This document shows, in pieces, positions 48,563 to 58,836 of a stretch of DNA of 64,000 nucleotides. A program made the translations under genes and the position numbers. Under the pieces are notes generated by a model. That model was not told where the DNA came from. It ran no database searches and saw only the letters and a list, made by a program, of their open reading frames with translations. The number at the start of each line of letters is the position of its first letter. Within the stretch, counting starts at the first letter, position 1. Origin of the DNA: Pristionchus mayeri (lineage: Eukaryota; Nematoda; Chromadorea; Rhabditida; Neodiplogasteridae); the NCBI GenBank assembly GCA_036245805.1, contig BTRK01000004.1:46688690-46752689 (forward strand), in the 5' to 3' direction.

Positions 48563-49348
48563 TAACTACTCTATTGAATTATATAAAAACACGAATTATT
48601 ACTGTGCTTATTTGTATTCCAATCAAAATGATTAGAAAATTGTATAATAGAACCAAATTTTGGAATGAATGAGCTTGGATGATGTTCATAATTGAATCCC
48701 TTAATATTTTTTCGATAATAATTATTTTTAAATTTAATGAACTTACGCATTTCCCGTGCTAAGTGTCAGTATGTGATTTATCGTTAGTTCGTCTATGATC
48801 ATACCAGCATTGACATTTCTCATCATATCTCTGTATTCAGATATGACGCCGTATTCCTAAGACTCAGACAAACGTTGGCACAGCGATTTTACGAAAATAT
48901 GTAATCTGGGGTAGTTTTCCATGCTGATGACGATGGTCAGTCTCAATTTGCATAATAACCCTCGAATAGCGCACTATTGCGCCTGTTTAAATAACGAAAT
49001 TGTCGGTTTATTTGATGTAACATGTGTAAGAATGGTTCAAAAAATTTGAAAATTATTTTCCCCGGTTAGTTTTTCATTCTCTTCACGATGGGATTAAAAT
49101 CGTTACTTTAAAATCACATCTTCATAGCTTTTTCGACTGAATGTATGCTTAAAACTCAAAAGTGCTTCCATCCAAAATGAAGGTATGCATTTCATACGGC
49201 CAGTAGGCCAGAAAACAATTTTTGTGCAATTCTGAGTCTGGTATTTTGAGATATGATCGGTCAGAGTTTCAAGGTCTCATAGAAATCTCATAGTGTCTTG
49301 TTTGCTTTCAAACAAACAAGAGAGCGCAGCGCTGAAGCTCACTAACAT

Positions 49349-49420
49349 GCGTCCATGGCTCAATTGGGTAGACTTTGGCCTCGCACTCTCGGGGCACTGG
49401 TTCGATCCCCGTCGGCTACG
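49349..49420 (+). other. tRNA-like sequence in FB5 left arm
   Basis: A-box-like TGGCTCAATTGGGTAGA and B-box GGTTCGATCCC at tRNA-like spacing. The T arm nearly pairs (ACTGG with CCCGT). The anticodon arm and acceptor stem do not fold properly, so this is a tRNA-derived or Pol III promoter-like relic, not a functional tRNA. Confidence 0.6.
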
Positions 49421-49790
49421 AACTTTTGCAAAGGTTTCAGATCTCTTGCAGAAGGCCAAAGTTTTCTTCCTTCCGATTTGAGGTATTTATCAATTCTTTT
49501 CTTCAGATATTTGATATTTTTATTAGTAAATATTTTAGGACGAAGGAATTCGTAAAAATTGCAAGCCATCCCTCACTCCCACTCCACTTCGTCAAGGATG
49601 GGCTATTCGAAAACGGACTTCCATCCCTATCGATAAAGACACTCGCGAGAAGAGAGCGGACGCCAGAGAGTTGTCAATGAAGATGAGGGAAGAGAAGGAT
49701 GGACTGCAGTACAAATTCAAAAGTGTCTAAAGGAGGAGCAAGCTCAAGGATAGCACTTAATATCGGTTGCTTGAAGCCCTAGCAAAAGTT

Positions 49791-49862
49791 CGGGGCCAAC
49801 GGGGATCGAACCAGTGCTCCGAGGGTGCGACGCCAAAGACTACCCAATTGAGCCATGGACGC
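49791..49862 (-). other. tRNA-like sequence in FB5 right arm
   Basis: Inverted partner of 49349-49420. The A box (TGGCTCAATTGGGTAG) and B box (GGTTCGATCCC) are conserved while the region between them has changed at several positions. Confidence 0.6.
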
Positions 49863-52426
49863 ATGTTGGTCAACTTCAGCGCTGAGCTCTCTTGTTTGTT
49901 TGAATGCAAACAAGACACTATGAGATTTTGGACCTTGAAACTTTGACCGATCATATCTCAAAATACCAGACTCAGAATTGCACAAAAATTGTTTTCTGGC
50001 CTACTGGCCGTATGAAATGCATACCTTCATTTTGGATGGAAGCACTTTTGAGTTTTAAGCATACATTCAGTCGAAAAAGCTATGAAGATGTGATTTTAAA
50101 GTAATGATTTCAATCCCATCGTGAAGAGAATGAAAAACTACCCGGGGAAAATAATTTTCAAATTTTTTGAACCATTCTTACACATGTTACATCAAATAAA
50201 CCGACAATTTCGTTATTTAAACAGGCGCAATAGTGCGCTATTGGAGGGTCATTATGCAAATTGAGACCGACCATCGTCATCAGCATGGAAAACTACCCCA
50301 GATTACATATTTTCGTAAAATCGCTGTGCCAGGACCTCCCCGAATTGTCCGTACCTTATGAATACGGCGTCATATGGCATTATCGATAATCAATGTTTCT
50401 ATATGTGAACATCTATTGAAGGTATGTATTATGCGATGTATACAATAATCTCTATTCTCCTGTAATGACATTTGTAACATTTGCTAACCTTGGAGAACAA
50501 AACGTTTTGAAAAATCCATCACTTCGTTGAAGCCAATTGGTCATTCCAAAGTACTGTGCAAGTCGTGGATAAACTACAATTCTTACAATCCAATGAGAAT
50601 ACACATCGAGTAAACTAATCAATTTGATTTTAGGCAGTCTATTCCTTCGGATCAATTTCTCGTTTGCGAGTGCATTCCATTGTGGGGATATCTGTAAGTC
50701 TGTTCAAGAGGTTGAGACATTAAAAAAAATACATTAATAGTATTTCCTGAAAAATTGTAAATCAACTCACCAGACGCCAGTGGTCGATTAATTCAATGTC
50801 ATCGTTAACAATGATCCTGATGACGTCCAAAGCAAGAGAAGCGAGGTCCATGTATTTATAAGTATTTATAAGAAAAAAAATCTTATAAGAATGTGATCAA
50901 CAAATTGAGATGAATAACAGTGAGAAAGTGAGCGTTGTTTGGCCGTTTTTCGGATAAAGCGGGAATGCTGATATTTTCGAAAAACGCGCGAGAACAATTT
51001 TCGAAGGCATACAGTGAGAGAGTGAGAAGTGAGTAAATGGCAAGAGAATGGGTGCTTTCTCAGCCAATTTAGCCTACAAGCAGGCTTTTTTTCATGCTCT
51101 TTAATATTTCTCGCAACCTTCATCAGTGGGAAGGTCGGACCCTCACCTGAAACATCCCTCCATACCATTTCCATTTCTTTTCACTGTCCTTGTCCTCTTA
51201 ACACTGGTACGTTTGGCAGAGCTAGACGATACTCGGCTGTCACGAGAGCGTGGGAGAGAGATGGCGTAATTTGAAGAGATGACAAGAGAAAGCGAGGGTG
51301 TGCGTTTACACTAGTTCACGCGTGATTCACTCGTAACTTCTTCCTCTACCGCCACTCGTGATTTTATTTGTGCTCATGATTTTCGCAGTTTTATCCTTCC
51401 TCTCGACAGGGAGAATCGCCCATCTCCCATTGTTCGCATTGTATGTTTGTTCAGACATGTGCTGTTCAGGCTTGTTCAGGTCTCATTTCGTGCATAGTCC
51501 AAACGCCTCCCCACTTTTGAGAAGAAAAGTCGACACTTTTCCGCTTACCCATTTACATTTACAATCATTGTTCTCCCACGCGTTTATCATGATGCGTTCT
51601 GACGCCGTATGCATTTCAAACTGATTCATTACATTATTGTTGTTTGCGGCAGTATTTAAATTATAAGCGGAACTAACATTTTCAGCTGTATACTTTGGCT
51701 CTTCTCGTTGTTTCAACAGAACTAACATCAAGAAAATTATGCAAAGAAGAAGTGAGCTTATATATCTTTAAGATTCATACTATTTAAGAAATACTTCTAA
51801 TTTCAGCAATATTCAGTTTACTCTGAAAGCTTCTATGGATTCAACGTATCAGCCATTTCTTCCTTATGGACTTGATCCTTAGGGCAATTAACATGATGTG
51901 TAAAAGTTATATCGAACGACTGTTCAAGAAGCAAAAATGAAATTCAATATACAATTGTAAGAAATTGAAACCCGTTGTCATTGTGCAGTAGATAGATAAA
52001 GCATTAATTATATATAGCCTTTTCATAGTTACGTAGTACATTCATCCAAATGGGTAAGGATGACAGTTGCTCGAGTAATTCAGTGACGATATGTCTTATT
52101 GCAAAAAAAATCATGAACAAAATGAACAAATGTGTGGTTATAAACTATACAATTGTATGTTTCTTTCAGCATACGTATGCACTAGATGGTTGCCAACGAT
52201 GTGAATTATTCTTCCTGACTAGTTTTCGTCAATGCAGGTAGCACTTGAGGACGACGAATTGATGGTTTGGAGCGATGCCATAGTGAACATGTTGAGGTAT
52301 AGCAGGTAATCTGTGAATACTCTTTCCGATATGGTAGGGGCACGTAACGACCTTTTACCGGGCATGCAACGCGCAGTATGTGTTAAGTCGTTGAAAGATT
52401 CCCTCTCCGTTATTACAGAACACTCA

Positions 52427-52735
52427 CAAGGGAATGGTACGCACACTCGGTAAAATTGTGGAATGTGACATATTGGACCTCAATCTGGGACATGAGGACA
52501 TTCGAAAATTTGTTTCCGAAAATGCGCGATTTTTGTTTTGACTGGAGAACGTACTCACTGGAGAACATAATACATCCCATTCGGCTTATCGCAGCCCGAC
52601 ACATTTATCGATTTGTCTGCCTCAAAACAAAATCGCGCATTTTCTGAAACATGGTTTCGAATATACTCATGGTCCTGATTGAGGTCTAATATGTTAGATT
52701 CCATAATTTTACCGAGTGCGCTTACCATTCCTTTG
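52427..52735. mobile_element. Foldback MITE with 3-bp target duplication (Harbinger-like)
   Basis: Termini CAAGGGAATGGTACGC and complement-like TTACCATTCCTTTG; inner CACTCGGTAAAATT is also inverted. TCA lies on both sides (52424-52426, 52736-52738). The paralogous site near 45700 reads ACACTCAGACAC without insert. A 3-bp duplication suggests PIF/Harbinger, but TCA is not the usual TWA, so the superfamily is tentative. Confidence 0.88.
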
Positions 52736-53208
52736 TCAGACACCATCGATGTCTGACGAGTAATTGAGGGGATGAAATCACTCAATGAAATTACAATACA
52801 CATACCAATTGTCGCTAAGGCACTCAGCACATGACGGTGTGAGATCACCCTGTTGCACAGGGTCCTATTGACCGGATGAAATGTCATTGCACCTTCTGCA
52901 ATAACACACTTGTAAAACCAATGTAGTATGTTTTTGTGAGACTAACTTGATCGCACTTACTAGAAATGCTGGGTGTTAGTACAATTTCGTGCTACTACTC
53001 ATGAACTCATGAACTAGCAAACTTTCACTATTTATTGTATTATATTTTTCGAATTGAATGGTGTAATCGTGTATAAATGAAAATGATCGTGGAAGGAAGT
53101 TATCATTTGCAGTTGTAAGTACGAACTCAACGAATTCGTGCTCAGGGATGGTACTTAATGTCGTGAAGTGACCAGCGGCTAAACGGGCGGGCGCGAGCTG
53201 AAGCTCAA

Positions 53209-53302
53209 GCGGCACTACGTCGGATGAGAACTATAACGCCATGCCTCCTTTCATGTATCAAAGGCGGCATGATGTCATAGTTCTCACCCGACCTAGTGCC
53301 GC
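53209..53302. mobile_element. Short MITE at TTAA (piggyBac-like)
   Basis: Termini GCGGCACTACGTCGGATGAG and complement-like CTAGTGCCGC, with long inner pairing (GAGAACTAT with ATAGTTCTC). Flanked by TCAA and TTAA. The empty paralogous site near 46170 reads GAGCTTAAACAG with a single TTAA. Confidence 0.82.
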
Positions 53303-53345
53303 TTAAACAGTGTACAATGGGACAATGGTGGTAGGGCATATTTTC

Positions 53346-56300
53346 GGACAAATGAAGATTAGCTGTATTAATTTGCATGCAATTGGAAGATTAGCTGTAT
53401 TAATTTGAATGCAATTACATTATCCATTTCGATGATTTGATGTTGTTGTAATTATTTTCTGTATTTGTTCATTTTTGCACATGCCTTTTGAATCATATGG
53501 TCTGTATATTAATTAGTCAATTTTGCCTTTACAAATAATAAAACAACTAACCGCACAGAATATCCTCGCAGGCGATACAATCCTCTCGAGTGACGGTAGC
53601 TATTAGAAATTATAATCATTTGTTTTGTTTTCGAAACATTATGGCATCTAGCGATGATTGGAATGGATACGACTAATGCCGTAACTAATCTTTCATTGCA
53701 TATCTCCGTTTGGGTTTTTTCAATATAATTTTTTAAAAATATTATTCTAACGATGTTTATCCCATATCGAAACTCACGTTATGACATAATGATGCGCAAT
53801 TTACCTGAGATCCCGCAGCTTGTAAAAATTAGCAAAGCGGCGAGGAAGTTGAAAATAAGCATTCTGAGGATTGAATCGAACGTTTTTGTTCGATTTTGTA
53901 ATAATCGAATCCATATTCTCACGCTCTGCAGGTTTACAACAAGAAGAGAAAATTTGGTATGAATAGCATGAGATAACATTTTTCGTTTTTTTGTTTTGCA
54001 GAAAAATTGTTGTTCAGAAATATACGATGCTTCGTGATTGAAAACAGGAAATAAAAGACCATCAAGTGTTCCCTTATCTGATATTTTCCACTGACGTTAA
54101 AGGGAATGTTCAATTGATATTATAATATCCACTGTAATAATTTTGGCTGCGCGTTCACCTACATTTTTGAGAAAATTGACTTAGAGTGTACCACTGTTAA
54201 AATCAACTTTCGGATAAAATGAACTATACAGATCGATAGAGCTTGAAAAATCAGTTTTGGTCACTCAGAGTTCAATTTCGCTCTATCTGTCACGGCATCC
54301 AAGAAAACAGCTCGCAAAGTAGGAGATGCCGGGATCCGACCCTACCTAAGGAGCTCCAAAATGAACCCTGGCATGACTCAGGGTGGCCAAAACCGGTTAG
54401 AACTCATTTCACGATTTCCCCTCCGTTCCTACGAATTGCAATTCTAGCTCGATTCTCTCGTGAATGGATATATGCTTACTCCATAATAATAATATGAACT
54501 CCTTTCTCTGTATAAATTTGCGAATTATTGGGGAATACGAAAAGGGCGAGAAGACGATATAAGCAACTGAAGAAAGTGTGGTTGAAATAAGAGCTCGAAA
54601 ATTCGGATCAACGTTTCTTTATTCCCTATATCATCTCGACCGGTTGAAATTCGAGAATGTGTGTAAGTGTACGCGACTTTGACTTCTTCAGCTTCTTCAG
54701 CTCGCTGAGTTGATGAATTGGAAAAACGGTGATACAGAATTTCTATAGAATCAGCCCATTAGAACAAGTTACTTTATTACTTCGAGAGAGTGCACACATC
54801 GAGGGGAGTACATTGTTCACAAGAAAGACACGATATAAGGAGGGAAAACGAACTCGCAAATGCTCACCCATGTTTCGGAAAATTGAGCTTGTATTTACTG
54901 TGAGATTATATTCGCAAAGAATGTATTTTCTCGGACTGGGCTCCCTTGTTCCCTCCTTTATTACTGCTACTGTTTTCGCAAACGATGGGTGTTCTAATGA
55001 GAGGAAATCATTCCACTTTTCATGATATGTTTAGCTATCGAGTTTGCTTCTCGGTCTTGGAAGTACAATATCCGTCGTGAAGTTCTCCCTGAAATATTCG
55101 ATTTATATCACCGACTTCAACTGGATGGTTTTGCAATAAATGCCTGTTAGTTATGCGTGTTTTTTCATTCGATCAGAACGGGGAAATAATTTACATAATA
55201 TGGATTTGTTTTGACATTTTGGATAGTCTGGAGGTAACATTTTAGAATATCCGATTGATTTGGAAACTAAGGATCCATCTAGAAAATGGAAAAAAGTGCA
55301 TGGGCTCGAAAGCAAAAGAAAAACAAATTCTAAAAACCGATAGAAACCGGACTCACGTTCATGACTTTTGACGAACAAACTTAGCTCGAATTAGAGATAA
55401 TGCAGATATCTGAAATCAGGGAAAGCAATTTTGAAACACGAAGATATACAACAAAAATGATAACTTTGCATCTCCAACAAGATATGAGGGGAAAAGGAGG
55501 CAGCGCTACCGGTTTTCAATTTCAAAATCAGATGTTATACGACTAACACTGTTACAAAACATCAAATTGAGAATGATTCGATTCAGTTGAAAGGATTGGT
55601 GGAAGGGGAAGAGAGAAGAGAACATGTGTCGAGTGGGAAACCGCTCTTCGCCAGGTGTAAAGAAAGAAGGGAAGAGTGGTCCCACCTGACTCGCTGATAT
55701 CTGAATCTCTCTATTTTTCTCTCACATTATCTTCGTCTGGTAAAGTCTTCATTATTTACGTTGTTTCTTACGGCGGTATACTGAGGTGGGAGGAATTGAT
55801 CGAACATTTCTCATTGAAATAATGCAGAGGCTCTTGTAGATTTCTTGGTTTGCGAGAAATGCGTTTCTTCATTTCGCTTACTATTTCATCTGACAGATTA
55901 TGAATCTATCCTGCTTTCATTGTAAGATACTGCCGTGTTCTAATTCCTCAAGTTGGATATGTTGTAAATTTAGTTCCTGGGCAATTAAGGCGGGGGGGTA
56001 GGGGGGTCAGACGAAAAATCTTGCGAATTATGTAATACCATTCCTAAACGGGGCGTTCCAAACAAATTGTGCGGATAAATTGTTAACATGGATAAATCAC
56101 TGAGAAACATCGATAGTCCAACATGAGTCAATTTTCTTGGGAAGAAACCATTATCAGAAGAAGAGACAACGATGTATTTTCCCCACGCCACATGTTCGAT
56201 AGGAGAGGGGGGGGGGGGAAAGGAGGAATCGAGGGGATGAGGAATGGTGTTTATGAAGAGACTGAAGTAGTTGTTAGTGAGAGGAATGAACAGGACTGTG

Positions 56301-56593
56301 CGAGATGCCTTCACACATTTCGATTTTCGACTTCCATGTCTTTAGCTTATACTCACATGTGCACGGCGAGCCACTGATACATTTCCCCCAAATTCGTGTG
56401 CTACGTACATTTGCGTCGCCAGCAGAAGAATTACCGCTTCGGTTATTCTTTTCTTGCTTCAGTTCTTGCTTATTGGCTTGCTTCTCTCAGGTCTTTTCGC
56501 GATTCCATAATTCCATGCAGTTTTCCGCATGCTCTGATCAGAAAGTGCGAAATGAACAGTTGGACTATTGCTCCTCCAATTGTTTTCTTGCAG
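53346..56593. other. No gene recognised
   Basis: AT-rich spacer with short frames only. A plus-strand frame at 53753-53962 and another at 54243-54497 have no recognisable features. A 12-base G run lies near 56208. Exons upstream of the plus-strand gene at 56594 may lie at the right end. Confidence 0.35.
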
Positions 56594-57086
56594 CTGTCTG
56601 CACCAGCTAGTACGAGCATGATTGCACTAATCACTATGGACAAATACGCACTAATCACTATGGACATAAAAGTGAGTCCTGCGTATAACGTTATATTTTT
56701 TGCACACCAAAATAGCAATAATGTGAAGGTAACGCAATTCGCCGCATTTGCAGGCCAAAATCAACGGAATTGAGCACGAACTGGAATACATGTATAGCAA
56801 TTGTCGGTTCGATTATGTGAGTACTCCTTAGGTCATAGTACCAAAACACCCAACAAATATCTATGATATTTGAACTTCAAATATGCATATATCATATTTG
56901 CAGTATTTATTTCTATGCTAGCATTCTCAATAGCGCTCACTGATCACTTCCAGATGTTCTGCACTCCTCGAAGAAAATAAATTATGTTTTACACTGCATA
57001 TATTTCACTCTCCTATCGCAATTTCGTATTTTCAGTTGTCTATATCAGCTCATCATGTCATCAATTCGCCACGACTCATTCTATGA
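56594..57086 (+). CDS. Unrecognised plus-strand gene, three 3' exons
   Basis: Three exons in matching phase 0: 56594-56671 (LSAPASTSMIALITMDKY, then ALITMDIK; a 24-base tandem duplication lies within it), 56754-56816 (AKINGIEHELEYMYSNCR, then FDY) and 57036-57086 (LSISAHHVINSPRLIL-stop). Both introns have GTGAGT donors and CAG acceptors. Upstream exons were not resolved and I do not recognise the family. The first and third exons start alike (LS-x-x-A). Similar acceptor-plus-exon starts recur on the plus strand at 44940, 51685, 57945 and 61960, so this may be one member of a small local family. Confidence 0.5.
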
Positions 57087-58836
57087 TTACCAATTAACAG
57101 TGAGTCTTTCATACTGCGCTTAAATCCTATTGAACCTACTGTTTTCCTTAGTATTGACTTTCAAATGTGGAATTGTCATTTATTTTTTACAACTACGGCT
57201 TATTTGTACTTTTTAGGTTGTATTGGAGTCTGGGAGACACACGCCATCTTTGACTACTGATTTGATGTCGATCGTTGTGACGAAACGGCCAATTATCAAT
57301 ACTTTCATTTAGATCTTCGTGATCATGCAGAATGTCGATTTCAGCAGATTCGACTTCATCATGAAAACTCTGGGCATTCCAGGTGATCATTTACAGTTAT
57401 TATTTTTCATTTGCGATACATTTCCAGGATCCCTGAAGATTATTCCGCTATTGATCGTACGATGTCTGGGTTTCCTTGCTAAAATTGTGATAAAATATTT
57501 TAATTTGTTTATCATAAATGATATGTGTACTGCATGCCAAGCTACTTGTGATGTTGTGTATTCGGAAAAGCATGAAAACGAACATTTTATGCATTGAACG
57601 TAGTGGGAGGTGAGTGGGAGGTAAAAAGTGAATGGGAGGTAAAAAGCGTTGTTTACGAAGAGAAACAATGGAGAAACGAGAAGAGGTTTGATGTCTTGAA
57701 GAAAGCCCTGGCAGGGGGGGGGGGGGGGGTGAGTATCTCTTTGTCTCTAGTTGCTACGACACCTCTTTCCTCACTCATTCTTCTGACTCCATCCCCCACT
57801 AATATTCCAGATACCTTGAAACGTGTTGTAATCCATATTCACCTAGTTTATCATGTTCGTTGCACAATTTTGTGTGCGCTCCACCTTTGCGTAGTTCGAG
57901 TTTGCATTATTTTTGATATCTCCTTGAAAGTGTATCTAATTTCAGCTGCATAAATCGGCTCTTCGCTTGATCTACTAGCAAATACACTTAGAGCAACATT
58001 CATGTGAAGTAACGGAATGAATTTTTGGGACCAGGAAGACTATGCAATTGCCGAGAAAGGTAGCTGGAGACCATATCATTGTTTTTCCCTGATTAATTGT
58101 CAAATTAAATTTCTCGGCTTATTCTTCATTTATTCGTAAGAACCAGGAATTCATAGAGATTTCTAGTACGATCAAGGTCAAATGACAAGCGGAAAAAAAT
58201 GTTCAGTTATCATTTTCCGAGCTTATAAGAATCACTGCTTATATTGAGCTTAATTATGCAGACAACTATTGCAATGGAACGGGGAGAAAATATGTAAGCT
58301 TCTTAATCTAATGACATTGTATCTTTTGTGTGATTTAGCTAAAACGAGATGAATGAATGAATTTGTGAATTGTGGTGGTCGGAATTGCAATGAAATTCAG
58401 TGTAATCGACCGTCTTCAAATTTGGCATCTTTCCGACGGCCTTCAATCAATCCTTCTCAGAATGAAATTATTGCAGTGTAATGTTCATAATCACATATTC
58501 TGCTGGCACAATGCATTGAATCAGAACGGAATTTCATGTGTAACAAAATACTTGCAAACTACCACTGATTAGCTTGGCAATTTCCACTCTCTTTTGGATG
58601 GGTTATCCCGGAAATGTTTAGTACCGTTCAGAGATCACTTTGCCCGATGCTCCACTGGAGCTATTTACTACGATTGCCCGAATAGAGCACTCTACTATTT
58701 ACGTGCCAGGGCGTGTTTGTGTTGTGTAATCTGGTTACACTGCGAGATTAGTTTCGACGGCGGCAAAAAATCAGGATTAGATATGTCCCGTGCGGCCAAC
58801 TGAGCACACTCAGTACTCGAGCTATCTTTTTGGAAA
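57087..58836. other. Spacer with G run and one isolated exon-like motif
   Basis: A tract of G residues spans about 57713-57730. A TTTCAG acceptor at 57944 followed by LHKSALRLIY-stop matches the recurring exon motif. A plus-strand frame at 58372-58572 has no recognisable domain and may be 5' sequence of the chemoreceptor gene. Confidence 0.4.

Larger units (their letters stand above)
48845..50371. mobile_element. Foldback element FB5 (1.5 kb) with tRNA-like sequence in each arm
   Basis: Arms of about 610 bp (48845 to about 49470 and about 49760 to 50371) are closely similar inverted copies. Termini are GACGCCGTATTC and GAATACGGCGTC. ATAT flanks both ends (48841-48844, 50372-50375); removing the element and one ATAT restores the exon 3 sequence of the F-box paralogues. 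No transposase frame. Each arm holds a tRNA-like stretch facing the centre. Confidence 0.92.
47229..50851 (-). pseudogene. F-box family, array copy 5, exon 3 split by a foldback
   Basis: Exon 1 50851-50771 (MDLASLALDVIRIIVNDD to WRL), exon 2 50691-50489 (LPKIKLISLLDVYSHWIV, FFKTFCSP) and exon 3 from 50459 (DYCIHRIIHTFNRCSHIE). Exon 3 is broken after IIDNAI by the 1.5-kb FB5 and continues at 48840-48750 (YRDMMRNVNAGMIIDELTI). Exon 4 is near 48690-48595, and the last exon is 47431-47229 (LQVLLTEGSLHVFSIQLF to IKRLE-stop). A mariner-like element occupies the intron before the last exon. Apart from FB5 the frame is intact, so inactivation looks recent. Confidence 0.82.
51210..53345. repeat. Segmental duplication, copy 2
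   Basis: Paralogue of 44400-46200 in the same orientation. It lacks the D2 MITE and carries two insertions absent from copy 1: a 309-bp foldback at 52427-52735 and a 94-bp element at 53209-53302. The conserved minus-strand coding-like frames (TLCNRVISHRHVLSALAT near 52850; MASLQTINSSSSSATCID near 52270) are interrupted by the first insertion, which would add MITE-derived residues to the frame. Confidence 0.8.

Noticed and set aside
49349..49862. Functional tRNA genes in the arms of FB5
   Set aside because: A and B boxes are good, but acceptor and anticodon stems do not pair, and the sequence is an inverted pair inside a transposable element. Called tRNA-like only.
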